From Epinephelus fuscoguttatus (taxonomy: Eukaryota > Chordata > Actinopteri > Perciformes > Serranidae), in NCBI RefSeq assembly GCF_011397635.1, contig NC_064760.1:27750856-27814855 (forward strand): DNA of 64,000 bases, given 5' to 3'. Shown here piece after piece: positions 48,075 through 59,539 of the stretch. A model generated the notes under the pieces. It saw only the letters and a list, made by a program, of their open reading frames with translations, was not told the origin of the DNA and searched no databases. Position numbers and translations under genes: made by a program. How positions within the stretch are numbered: the stretch's first letter is position 1; each line of letters begins with the position of its first letter.

Positions 48075-49900
48075 CTTTAATGTAAAATATGTACGTTTTA
48101 AAACACTGGTATATTCTTTTAAATATGCTGTAAAAAAAATTGCACCTGTGTTTTGTGAAGTTAAAAAGAGCTGCCCTGATGCAACAACACACTAGGAACA
48201 AATGATGATATCCGGCAGCATCTGATAGTGCTAGATATAATTTTGTCTCCATTGGAGTGGCACTTGCTTCTGTAAAGTGAGGGGGGAAGGGCCAACAACA
48301 GGGCTGACTATTCAAATTGTATGTAATGGCTAATTGTAGATCATAATTATCGATATGCGGTGATGCTGTTCCTTTAAAGATGTGCTTGGAGCTCTTCCAA
48401 ACCAAACATCTTTTGATAAAAGCTGACCTTTGGTGGAAAAAAAGTGGGAAAATATGTACTGCTTTAATGTAAATAACATTAGTATTCAACATATGTTACT
48501 GCAACTGTGCAGACTTTGATTGCGAGTATAATCACACTGATATCATCAGACTGCAGTGTTTACTCTGCTTGACTTCAATTTTTGCCTTAATTGCATCATA
48601 ACATCATTTCAGGAAAACGCACAGATTCTGCAGGTGAGGTCGATCAACCTAATATAAATTTATATCAACACAATGGCGTTAGCATCATAATTCAACCCCT
48701 CTACCTTGTTGAGCCTGCATTTAATGTCAGGCTCTGCAGTACAAGAGGAAGTGATAGACAGGGGAGTAGAGACGAAGATGAAGGAGGGGAGGGAGAAGAT
48801 TTTTTGGAAGGAGTCAGACAAGGTGGGAGAGTGTTGGGGAGATACAACCGAGGGAGACATAGCTGCAAATCAGCTCTGAGTTGATGCTGTGTCACTGGAG
48901 AACTCTTCAGAATGAGAATTAACACAAAATTAGCACATATTATCATAATCCTTTCCTTCAATTATTTATGATGTCTGTCTGTCTGAGTCTGTCTCTCATC
49001 TCTCATTTTGTCTCCTTATTACTCCAATCCAGTGTCATTGTGAGTCTTTGCCTCCACAGTGAACTAGAGCTTGGAAAGCAACAACTCAAAATCCGCTCAA
49101 TTGGTTTTGCTGCACATAACAGCTGTATGGCTTTAGTGGTTTGAGAAAAAAACTTTAAAAAGCTGTATGTATAATATATACAGAAAAGATAGAAGAAGCT
49201 AAGGAGGATTGTAGAAGAGTGACTGAGGCTGTTGCTCTGGACTGAGGTGAGTCACAGGCACTTATTGAGTAACTGACAGTCCCAATACAGTTATAAACTG
49301 CACTGATAAATACTGAATACTTGAAATGAGATTGGATTACTGATGAAGAGATGGGCCTGTGTGAGGCCATGTGTATCCTGCAATATGTCAATGTTTTTAA
49401 GTAGGGCTGGGAATCATTCGAACATTTTCAATACTGGAGCTAATACAATACCAATACGACAGTGACACTTTTTAGCCACTCATGTGGCGTGCAATAAGGA
49501 CATTCATGTTCATTTCAATGAACTAAGACATCTACATAACTAAGTTTCAAGTTGACTTTATTTATTTCATTTCAGTCAAGTATCAATTAATTGCCATCAC
49601 ATTTTGTAATTAGTGAACCATAGCACCACGTTGAGCCTTTGCACATGGGGCATCAGATTGTTTTCTGATAGGACACTTAGGTGAAACCTATGCCTGTCTT
49701 TTTTTGTATGCTAAAACCATTTCCCTCAGTGGAAACAAAGCTTTTATTTACTTTACTTTCACTGACAAGAAACAATAAATTGTGAAGACAATAAAGCCTC
49801 CACAAAATAGCATTTTAAGTCTTGTGTGCAATTTATTCTTTTATAATTCGGCATTTATCTTGGCTTCATATGAGCCGAGTAAATCCCTGCTTGTCGCTAG
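48075..49900. other. Intergenic DNA, no gene seen
   Basis: AT-rich. The part at about 48480-48620 has homeodomain-like and CRE-like words and no repeat signature. GGGCTGGGAATCATTCG at 49403 looks like the start of a dispersed repeat. Confidence 0.35.
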
Positions 49901-49904
49901 GCTA

Positions 49905-50425
49905 ATTTATACAATGTAAAATGCCATAGGCTTGTGCTAATAACATTAGCATTTTACACATATTTTTTATGTGTGGAATAAAACTAAGCTCAGAGTCAAA
50001 AATGACACCCAGGTTCTGTGAAGGTTTAAAATCTTGTAGTTTTGGTAAAAGTTTCTCTCTCTGGCCTTCAGGACCAATAATTAAAACCTCTGTTTTGTCC
50101 TGGTTGAGCTGTGGGAAATTCACTGCCATCCATGACTTGATATCTAAAATACAGTTTAAAAGGGTATCAATTGGCCCTGTGTCATCAGGAGACACAGTGA
50201 TGTACAGCTGTGTGTCAAGAATTGGAAAAGAATTGGACCTAAAATTGACCCTTGGGGCACGCCACAACTAATTTCATGTGTTCTGGAGGAACATGTATCC
50301 ATACTTACAAAGAAACATCGATCTGTGAGATAAGAGCTGAACCAGTTAAAAACAGTACCAGGGAGGCCGACCAGGTTTCTGAATCTGTTCAATAAAATGT
50401 GGTGATCTACAGTATCAAATGCTCA
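49905..50425 (-). mobile_element. 5'-truncated LINE, reverse transcriptase fragment, broken
   Basis: Translation of the minus strand gives two overlapping frames. The upstream one (50392-50156) contains GVPQGSILGPILF, the conserved reverse transcriptase block of non-LTR retrotransposons. The downstream one (50267-49902) contains LNCILDIKSWMAVNFPQLNQ and KTEVLIIGP, typical of L2/CR1-type fish LINEs. The shift between frames and the loss of the region around the catalytic Tyr-x-Asp-Asp show a dead copy. It is truncated upstream near 50425, as expected from incomplete target-primed reverse transcription. Confidence 0.85.
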
Positions 50426-50454
50426 CTATGGCGTAGGCAATGTGTGTAGGCTAT

Positions 50455-50620
50455 GGCTTAGGGTCTGCCGCACAAATATAAATCCAGCTTACTGTGAAGA
50501 TGGGAGAGAGAGGGGACAACATGCAACAACAGGCTGGAATCCAACCCGTGGCCACTGACACTGCCTTTGTACATGGAACGCCCATTCTAACCACTGAGCT
50601 ACTGAGTGCCCCAAATTCCT
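50455..50620 (-). repeat. tRNA-derived SINE
   Basis: On the minus strand the sequence starts GGGGCACTCAGTAGCTCAGT, an A-box-like tRNA head. It continues with a B-box-like GGGTTGGATTCCAGCC and TTGTCCCCTCTCTC. It abuts the truncated LINE, so the two may have inserted at the same locus. Confidence 0.7.
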
Positions 50621-51064
50621 CTTTAACTTTGTTTATTATGTGTTTTGTCTCTTTTTTGGCATATAAATAACACTCAAAATATAAGTGTATGGTGGTGGAG
50701 AGGGAGTCTGTGACCATAAGTGTACAAAATTGTGCAAAAAAAAAAGAGCAGTTATACAATGGATTGTGAAAATACAATAATATGGAGCTGGGGGGGAGAT
50801 AAAGTGAGAATATTATTGATATGATATTTATCACAGTTATCATCAATTATGACAGCCATAGTTGACAGATGTTTTTTGAGAAAAATGTGTTTACAACAAT
50901 TTGATACATTGAAAAAAAAATTTGTTTAAACATTTATGTCTCCATCAGTATGAATTTTAATTACTCTGGTGATCCCTTAACTTTTCCTCTAGCGCCATCA
51001 TCAGGTCAGTTTTTTTTTTTAACAGTACTTTGATATATAACTGCAAAACTAATAACATTCCTAC

Positions 51065-51150
51065 CAGCCTCTGCTGTACTCTAAGCTTAGTGCTAATTAC
51101 CGAATGATAGCATGCCAACACACTAAATTAAGATGGTGAAAATGACAAAC
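51065..51150 (-). repeat. Short inverted copy of the repeat at 23085-23475
   Basis: Read on the minus strand it gives CACCATCTTAATTTAGTGTG and GGCATGCTATC, followed by AATTAGCACTAAG. Confidence 0.5.
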
Positions 51151-51311
51151 AATATGGTGCACAAAGTACTGAGCATTGCTAATGGCCTCACAGAGTGGCT
51201 GTCATGATGTAGACTCTTAGTATTGTTTCAGTACACAAGCACACAAGCAGTTGGACAGGTTTTTTTTTTTTTAAATGGCAAAATTTGGATATAAATCAAG
51301 AACTTACTGAT

Positions 51312-52060
51312 TAAAGCTGTAGTTGGTAACTTTTATTAAAAAGATCCTTTTTATATATTTGCTGAAACTGTCACTATATTCACACAGCACTAAATGAGAC
51401 TGGGAATCTGTGGAAAGAAGTCATACTCTTCTGCCTACTCTATTGCTGTGCAGCATTTCTAATGGCCTTAATGCATGTAAACAAAAACAACCAAACAGAG
51501 ACAAGGAGAATCTATTGCAGCTGTCAGTTACTGCCAGGGGCGGACTGGAACTAAAAAACAGCTCTGGATTTTGACTCGGCCCAGCCCACAACAACCGGTG
51601 CGCATACGGTATGCGCTTCCTTCTTCTTCAATTTGATTGGTGGCTCATAGATATCTATGGGCCGGCTGGCATCCAATTTAAAGGCTGCCACCTAGCGGAC
51701 TGGACATGGAACAGTAGATTATCAGGGAGAAAAAAGAAAAAAACGGTGACGACTGCGTGGCGGCCGCTGGCCGTACTGGAGTACTGGCCGTTCTGTGATT
51801 CTCCAGAACCTCCAGATGGCCAGTCCGCCCCTGGTTACTGCTCATGAACTGTGGTCAAACTAGGTAGTGACGATCAAATATGAATCAAGATTTTGTTTCT
51901 GCATTGCCTGTTTCTCGCCTCAGATGATTTAAGAAATGTATTTTAGTGTACTGTTTAGCTGTAAAATGAGAAAGCTGGCCTAAGTGGTAGGCGATGTGTG
52001 CCAGCAAAATACCAGACACAAGCATTTACAACATGGCGGTCGGGCCACAAACCACCTTAC
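51312..52060 (+). repeat. Dispersed repeat split by a hAT insertion
   Basis: The left part starts TTAAAGCTGTAGTTGGTAAC, the familiar start of a common fish repeat. The right part resumes at 51842 with CTCATGAACTGTGGTCAAAC and runs to AATGAGAAAGCTGGCC or beyond. Removing the element at 51535-51833 and one duplication restores continuity. The right border is unclear. Confidence 0.55.
51535..51833. mobile_element. hAT MITE with perfect 8-bp duplication
   Basis: The 299-bp element begins CAGGGGCGGACTGG and ends with the exact inverted copy CCAGTCCGCCCCTG. GTTACTGC flanks both sides (51527-51534 and 51834-51841). It has no coding capacity. Confidence 0.92.
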
Positions 52061-55035
52061 CACTAAACAGTATGCAAATTTGTGAATACCAGGATAGGGA
52101 AGGAATGGACCGCCTTACTCTGCCAAACTCTGCCTCTGGTTGGTTTCCTACCCTAACCACTCCCACTCTTCTTGCCTAAACGCAATCAACCAACCAAAGA
52201 AGGCAACAAGTACTAGTCAGTCAGAGGGGTGGTAGGGTGGGCCATTCTTCCACTACCCTAGGACTCGCATATTTGCAAACAGTACTAAGTAACAGTTAGT
52301 AAAATATTTTTTATATAATTAGATAAATAGATATATCTACCTATAATAAAGTATATATATCTCAAATAATAAATCAAACCATTAAAAAGTATATAAAAAA
52401 AGAATAAATGATAAAAGTCCACTCAAAAGAATCAATTATTTTATTTACTGGATTCTTTATATCTACTGGGTATACTTCACACACAAAATGATTTTGTCTA
52501 TCACTTACTCACCCTGTGTTACCCTGAATTAATGTAGAAAACTCTGTTTTCCTGCATGTCTACACAGTGAACAGAGAATCCCAAATAGGCATTCCTTATG
52601 AAGTGAAACAATCGATAATAGAGAGCACACCTCTCTGCCCTTCTGCGTTCCTACGTGGAAAGCTTAAGGCAGAGAGAGCACACCTGTCTGCCCTTCCATG
52701 CGCCTTCCAGAGCAGCAGCAAAGACCACCGGGAACAGAATAGAGCCAGGATGAAAGACACTGAGAAGTCAGACACAGAATGAAAAGGAGGAGCTGGGGTG
52801 GAGGCGGGCTGCAAAGCAGCTTGCAGAGGAAGCAGCAACAGTAGGCAGGCCAGAGCAGTTTAAACATGGCGTCCTGAATGAGATTCGCCAGTTGTTTGCA
52901 TAGAAAGGAATCATGTCATCTATCAGCTTCCATCAATCAGCTGCTCCATCAGTTGATTGGACTGTTTGAGATTAGCTGATGTAGCTGGGAGGTGAGCTGA
53001 GCTTGACATCGTGTCCTGCCTGAACTAATGCTATGCTTGATTAAAGGATAGGTGGTTAAGGGTAGCGTAAGGGTAATGGAAGGGGTTACATCTTGTTACT
53101 TATAAAGTGAATCACATCAACGTATTATAAATTATAAAGTGGATTATTACTACATTTGGTCTCACTTATTTACTACAGTGTAGCATTGTAGCAGGGTTCA
53201 GATAGTGTTGGTGAGTTCATCTTGTACAAGCGGTGGGCGCGGTTTGAAGGGGCGTATCGTGTTCGCTATAAACGGAATGTGTCTGAAGCTATACGTGTGT
53301 CTCTGCTTAAGCAGAATTCAAACACGTGCATGCCCTTACTCTGGCGTGCATGAGACTGTACTGACGTGTTTTATGTTGTTATGTCATTTAACAAAAATTC
53401 ATGTATTTGAAGTACTGAGCATACGACTGGATAAATGAAATTTTGATTATACTGCATGAGTTGTGTTAGAGTTTCTAAACAGATGCTTTGATATGGTTTT
53501 GCTGATGTTAAATGTCCCCATTTACTTCAATTCATGAGGAAAGTTCGCCTTTTTTGGATTCTCCGTTCTGTGATATTCTTCAGATTTTGTTTGTCTACAT
53601 GATGGCCTGAAAACTGATAAATACTAATTTCAAAACCTTAAATTATTATATCTAAATATGTTACAAATTAGCTATAAAAAAAGCAAATATGTTAAAAAAT
53701 ACTGGAATCTGCCTCTGCCATGTATTTCTAAAAGGATGATAGGACCTCAGTGTCTTCAGGAGCTACATCCCTGGCTACAGACATATTTCATTCAATACGA
53801 AGAAAGTATAACAGCTCCATATCCAGCCCTATATTTAAGAATAATACCCAACTTATATTCAATATGTCCTTAAATAACAGTAGTATATTACGTGCTGTGT
53901 CTCTCCACTACTCTCTTGCTTTCTCTCGCCGGTCCCCACCCTGAAATCGATATCCATTTCTAGAAACTGAATGCAGGGAGGGATTGAAGTGCTCATTAAA
54001 AGCAATGATGCCAGACTCCTGGGCAGATTTGCAGAAAGATCCTCCGTCTTATCCTTAACATTTAGAAATAAAGTCACACACACAGTGCCTGCAGTCCTCT
54101 GACAAAACCCAAAGACCAACTGTACATATTCTATAACAGACCCACAAACACACACACCTTCTCCCCACATACTGCCCCTCCCAGCTACAGTACTACTGGC
54201 GGGTAACAACGTCACGCTCCTGCTGCCTGGCAACGCCTCTTCACTGGAGGATGAAAAGTGCTTCATTGTTTTTCTGCCATTCAGAGCAGCTGTCTCAAGG
54301 TCCCTGCCTCTAAGGGAGAAGAGGACACCTTTCTCTTTTTTCTGTCTTTGTGTTTGTGTGAACCTGTGTGCGCATGTGAGACGAGGCTGCTTGTGCTGAC
54401 TGAAACAAACATGTTGGACCCTTGGGCAAAGGAGGCATGTAGCGTATCCAAGGTCTCCATTAAAGCACACAATGGTTTCCCAGCTCACTTTTGTCTCCTG
54501 CTTCTCTTAAACTTTATTAAGATTTTGAGACGTTTCTTTAAAGCACTGTGAAAGAATAAGACAGTGAGGGAGATAGAGACAGACAGACACATTGAGGAGG
54601 AGATGAAGACCCAGCGGGGGGAAAGTCTATCACTGTCATAATTTAAGTGTCCAATCACGTAATGCTACCTCACTCATGTCCTGCTTAGCTCAAACTTGGC
54701 TGCCGATCAATAAAATGTCACCTATCACCAGAGGCATGGTCTCTCATACTAACCCTAAAGACAGTGTGTCTTTAGCTTAACCACCAGGCATATTTATCAC
54801 ACCCGCTCTCCCTTACACTCTCTGACTTTCTTTCCCCTGAAGGTATTAGTGGTTTCAAAGCAATGTCCTCATCCTCCTTCTACTCTTTACACTCCAGCGC
54901 CTTCGCCAAGGAAAGTCTCCCAGTTGACCCTATATTCTTACAGTAATGACTGTCCTATCAAATCAGAGGAAGGGCTACTCCACCCTATAAACAACAACAC
55001 ACAAACAGCTTAGCAACACATATGCTCCTTTTATG

Positions 55036-55036
<1 letters not shown>
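52061..55036. other. Intergenic DNA, no gene seen
   Basis: This holds a local near-duplication (AGAGCACACCTCTCTGCCCT at 52622 and a similar copy at 52675) and a lone foldback arm at about 53395-53520. A 209-codon open frame lies on the minus strand (53859-54488) without recognisable domains. None supports a gene. Confidence 0.35.

Positions 55037-55096
<60 letters not shown>
55037..55096. repeat. (CA)n microsatellite
   Basis: About 30 uninterrupted CA units, the longest in the window. Confidence 0.97.
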
Positions 55097-55097
<1 letters not shown>

Positions 55098-56120
55098 CAA
55101 AGAGTAGAGATGCAGAAGAGAGGCATGCGCATATGCACACAAAAGCTGACAAAAGCAAGGCAGTGGAGTGAGGGCAGAGACACTTTTGTACTTGAAAGCA
55201 ATTGCACCGTCGGGATCAGAGCAGATAAAACGAGGTCCGGGGAAAAGAAATAAAAATGCCACTCCATTTTTAAACCTTTAATATAAGGGCCACAGCCTCC
55301 CTTTGATTCTCAAGGCCTGTAAATTGGAGAGATGGTGAGAATGCACCTTATCTTCTCTCGGCACCCTGTCACTCCTTTGTGATCGTTTTAGTTGGCCACA
55401 GAAAGAAACTGGTGTCTCTGATAATGGTGCTCGGTGTCTGACTCTTTCACCTCCATTTAAAGGAGCATTATTACTCAGTCATGAGGGGTGGACAGAGAAC
55501 AGTACGGCATGTGTTGCTCATAGTTACCACACTGTGTGGTGTTTTAACTGAATGTATGATGTAGGAAATTTTGCAAAAACTTGGGACAAACATGTTTATG
55601 AGGAATTCAGGCTGAAGATAGCAATTGTGCAAAAGCTGGAAGACATTTTTGAAAAACTAGACTATCTTCTTAGAGCTCATTTGTAAACACTGTTGGCTGA
55701 TTTATGGGAAGGTGTGTTATCAGAGCACAACAGGAAAACCGCAGAGAAGTGCAGCCATGTGTAAAAAGCATGAAAAATGAATGGTTTCATGCCTTGTGTT
55801 ATGCTCAACCTTCACTGGCGCACCTGCTGAAGATGTTTTGACTGTACGTCTATTTGCTCCAGCACTTTTTAAATTAGCTCTTTATGCCAAATAATAAGTT
55901 ACAAAAAAACCTGCGCTGATAAAATGGCAGGTTTTCTTACCCAAAAACAGTAAGAAAAAACATGCACATTCCAGTGTCCAACAGAATGGGTGCTGGATCA
56001 GAGAAATATCTGACAGAGTAGAAACAAAATGATTTTTTCAGACTTGTTATGGATTTAAATATTAGGATTATCTCTCTAGTTTTATTGAGTTAATGTTATT
56101 GGTACATGTTCTAGTTACTG
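55097..56120. other. Intergenic DNA, no gene seen
   Basis: Unique-looking AT-rich sequence without a supportable feature. Confidence 0.35.
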
Positions 56121-56458
56121 GGGTGGCAGTAGCTCAGTCCATAGGGACCTGGGTTGGAAACCAGAGGGTTGCAGGTTTAAGTTCCTGTCCAGACCAAGCA
56201 TGGAGTATGGACTGGTAGCTGGAGAGGTGCCAGCCTGCCTCTTGGACACTGCCAAGGTGCTCTTGAGCAAGGACCAAACCCCCAACTGCTCAGGGCGCCT
56301 GTCCATGGGCAGCCCCCCCACTCTGACATCCCCCCATTTAATGCTCATATAGGTCCTGTTGTGTATGTGTATGTATTTCAGGCCTGTGTGAATATGACAA
56401 CAGAGTTAAAAATATGAATTTCCTCTCAGGGATTAATAAAATATATCTTCTTCTTCTA
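56121..56458 (+). repeat. tRNA-derived SINE, near full length
   Basis: The head GGGTGGCAGTAGCTCAGTCC (A-box-like) is followed by GGGTTGCAGGTTTAAGTTCC (B-box-like), a body with TGCTCTTGAGCAAGGACC and AACCCCCAACTGCTCAGGGC, and a 3' end TTAATAAAATATATCTTC with a TTC-repeat tail. This is the layout of widespread fish tRNA SINEs. Confidence 0.8.
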
Positions 56459-56744
56459 ATATCAACGACTGATGACGACTGATGTAAATCTCATTTAAAC
56501 AGCTGCACTGGATATGTTTAATGTAAATGTTCGTGTGTTGAAGACTTATTTCCGAGGCTGGTCTCACTCCAAAGTCGTCGAAATTGAAGCGCCAGCAACC
56601 AACTAAAAAAGGCATCCTTTAATGTTGGCATGATACGCTACTGGTTGCCATTATAGTTTAACGGCGCCCAGCAGCTTCAGGGGGAAATGCAGCAGGACAA
56701 GGACGAAAGGAAAGGCGGCGAAAGTCTGAGTGGGTCAGACGGGA

Positions 56745-56900
56745 GGGGTGGTGAATGGGTCCAACAAACATCAACTTTCACCCAAGAGAGCAGTGTTCAT
56801 CCTGTAAGATTCTAAAGCCAAACCCTGTTCTTTTTTTTCCTAAACCTAACCATGTAGGTGGCAACTTCCTGTTGTTTATCAAAACACTGAGGAAAAGCTG
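56745..56900. repeat. Dispersed repeat with AAGCCAAAC core
   Basis: TTTCACCCAAGAGAGCAGTG is followed by AAGCCAAACCCTGTTC and CCTAAACCTAACCATG. It shares motif order with 43120-43400. Confidence 0.5.
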
Positions 56901-58695
56901 CTGGCTAAAATGTTACACAGCATTAAATTCCTTCTGACTGAACTTGGTGTACAGATCTTTTTGTTTCTACTCTACAGGAATATTTTCCAAACCAAGCTAA
57001 CAAAGGCAGAAACCTTAAACACCAAAACAGACTTTCTATCTGTATTACAAACACAACTGCAGGACCTTCAGATAGTTACGGCACATTGTGTAATGATTAA
57101 AGGTCATTGTTTTCGCTCTTGCAATCGGAGTTAATTGACTGAAGCTTTCCACCAGAATAGTTTAATTTGTGCTCAGAGAGCTAATTACAAAATGAAAAAA
57201 AAAAGAAAAACAAAAGTGTTAGCCCCAAAAGTGATTAATGAGATTTATAATAGCTTTTTCTCCCCCAAATATGATACAATTTTATGTAAAATTAAAGCCC
57301 TGTAGTGATTGTTTGCTTTATTTGACTAAAGTATATAGTAGAACTAAAGCATGCTGTAAGGGCTTGTTAGATCTACAATATCAGTGAACTTGAGTAGTAA
57401 TTTTAGCCTTAATGGACTAGTGGGCTTGGATGATTAAGGGTTTAAGCAAATGATTGATGGCGTGTTCCGCTGCCTTTGATATCTCAGAAAAGAGGCACTT
57501 TTACAGGAAACTCTCCGTGGAAGAACTGGAGTCTGAACCCACTGTTTTGTTCCTAGGGAGATAAAGATCAAAGCAAACTAAATAACCCTGGCAGAGAGTC
57601 AGAGGGTACCATTAAAACCTCCAGCTAAGTTCAAGCTCTTATAATGAACTAAACATTTATTTTGGACTGTTTCACAGGCCTGACTTTATATTTGGGCTAA
57701 ATGAAGCAATTAGTGAGTGAAGCTAAACCCCAAAGACCTGATTTGGATGAGATGTGACCACAGTGGGATGTCAGTTTCTGTGGTTTTGAAGCATTTGCAC
57801 AGTGATCTATTAACGTATACAGAGAGGGAAATTATCGGTCGTCTGTTCTTACTAAGTGACTGTAGAGGCTTGTTTGCTTGTAGGCAGGCCGGGTGAGCTT
57901 AAATGAACCCAGAACAAAAATGCAATAAATGTTCAAACTGGGGAAAATGTATTGACCAAACCTGAAGGAATGATTAAAAGTTCAATATTTTCATTAGCCC
58001 TACTTAACATCTTTTGAAGATAGAAAGCACTTTAAACATAACTGGTCTTAATAAAAGACCTTCTAAATCCAAATATTCCTTTTTAACTGTACAGGGACCA
58101 GACAACAAACCTGAACTCAGTGAAAAGACAGATAATGCCTCCATCCAATAATGAAACGTAAAAGCTTTTCACTGATTTATGGTGGCAGTTAGAGGCAAAA
58201 GCAACTTTTTAGTCCACCATCAGAAAGTAATGTTCTGAATAATGATATATGCTGCCGGCTTTAAGCGTACGTTCTGCTACAGCTGAATCAGATAAATTGA
58301 GAATGAAATTACACAAATCAGGACGATCGCAGAGCAGACTTGTGCCTTGGGCTTGTAAGTGAATTCTTACAACAGTTTATCAAACGCCATGTTGTTTTGA
58401 GGGTCGCCACAGTGCAACCAGAAGTCATATGTCGAGTGGGTTCACAGGAAATGAGTCAGCTCGAAACATGTGCTTAAATAAGTAGCCGACTAATCAACAG
58501 AAATTAACCATCAACAGTTTTAATAATTGATTAACTGTGTGTGAGGGGTTTGTCTGGAATCAAGACAGGCACACTGCAGCTATATGGCCTTTTCTTATTG
58601 AGGGAAAAATGCCAAAATGCCTCTTGAATGTAAGGATTTTCTATTTTTTAAATTATATATTATTGTTAATTGAATATCCTGTTAGTTTTGGGCTG
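56901..58695. other. Gene-free stretch with possible conserved elements
   Basis: No exon is supported. The part at 57130-58250 is free of obvious repeats and rich in TAATT/ATTA and TTTGAT words, suggesting enhancer-like non-coding DNA (inference from composition only). Confidence 0.3.
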
Positions 58696-58699
58696 TTAA

Positions 58700-59530
58700 G
58701 TCTAGTTCACATTACATCACGATTTTCACCACGATTTTGACTTCGCAGAAGATCTTGAGAGCCACCTTGGGTCGGAGGTGAGTCGGCAGATAGACTTCCA
58801 GGATGAGTCCTCATGTGTGAACAAGCCTTGTCTGTGACTGGGACTGGATATCTGGCATGCTAGGAAACTGGAGAAGTCTGACACGACTAACAGAGAGCAT
58901 CAGCCAATGAGAGGGGGGACTCGTCCCACGTCAGCACGCGGGAGGACGGAAGAAATGTGAGGCGGACAAGCTGCAGGGTTGCCACTCGCCAGGTACGCTT
59001 ATTAGCTGCGACTTTGGGCTTGTTTCTAAAGTGGAGTTGCTTGTTTGGGCTTGCTCTCAAATGTCACCTTTCTCTATACGTCTAATAAGTTATTTAAATG
59101 CATCATAGTATGTTGGACTGCAGTCGCTTCTTTTGGGCTTGTTTCCATAGCCATGATTGCTTGTTTCTCTCCCGAGATCTGGCAACACTGACAAGCCAGC
59201 AAGCAGCAACAACAATGGCGGCGTCCACAGGATCACGGGGAGCGTGTTGTATTTGGACCCAGGCCCTGGAGGCAGATCTGATTCAACAATGGGAAGAATA
59301 TCCATTCCTTTATGATGTGTTGTCTCCAAGTTTGGTGATGTCACAGCGTTATCTGGGGCACTGTCATCAAGGGCTCGGTGGAGAAATCTTGTGGTGTGCA
59401 CACACAGGTTGTAACGCAGTTGGTGAGACTCCCACTGACAGAAACACGTCGCCAGGTACGAACACTCAAAAGATTTCGATAGTCTCTGCGACGCAAAATC
59501 AGGGTGAAAATCGTGTAATGTAAACTAGGC
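58700..59530 (+). mobile_element. Non-autonomous DNA transposon with a MADF-like exon
   Basis: The 831-bp element has terminal inverted repeats starting GTCTAGTTCACATTACA (left) and GCCTAGTTTACATTACA (right, inverted), followed by a shared ACGATTTTCACC. TTAA flanks both sides (58696-58699 and 59531-59534). The interior encodes a MADF-like segment. MADF/Myb-like partner proteins are typical of PIF/Harbinger transposons. Harbinger elements usually duplicate three bases (TWA), so the TTAA could be TTA plus one base, or the superfamily could differ. No transposase is present. Confidence 0.75.
59215..59523 (+). CDS. MADF/SANT-like domain fragment inside a transposon
   Basis: From ATG 59215 the frame reads MAASTGSRGACCIWTQALEA, then DLIQQWEEYPFLYDVLSPS. 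A Trp, a Leu-Ile/Trp pair and LYDV in this spacing are the hallmark of the first half of a MADF (Myb/SANT-like) domain, which binds DNA. After about residue 45 the similarity fades, so the second half of the domain is missing or diverged. It lies within the element at 58700-59530 and is probably a leftover first exon. Confidence 0.5.
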   Translation: MAASTGSRGACCIWTQALEADLIQQWEEYPFLYDVLSPSLVMSQRYLGHCHQGLGGEILWCAHTGCNAVGETPTDRNTSPGTNTQKISIVSATQNQGENRVM

Positions 59531-59539
59531 TTAAGTTGG

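Noticed and set aside
53859-54488. 209-codon minus-strand open frame
   Set aside because: No recognisable domain, biased composition and no splice or promoter context; probably chance.
56121-56200. Possible genuine tRNA gene
   Set aside because: A and B box-like motifs are present, but the sequence continues into a SINE body and tail and does not fold as a clean cloverleaf.
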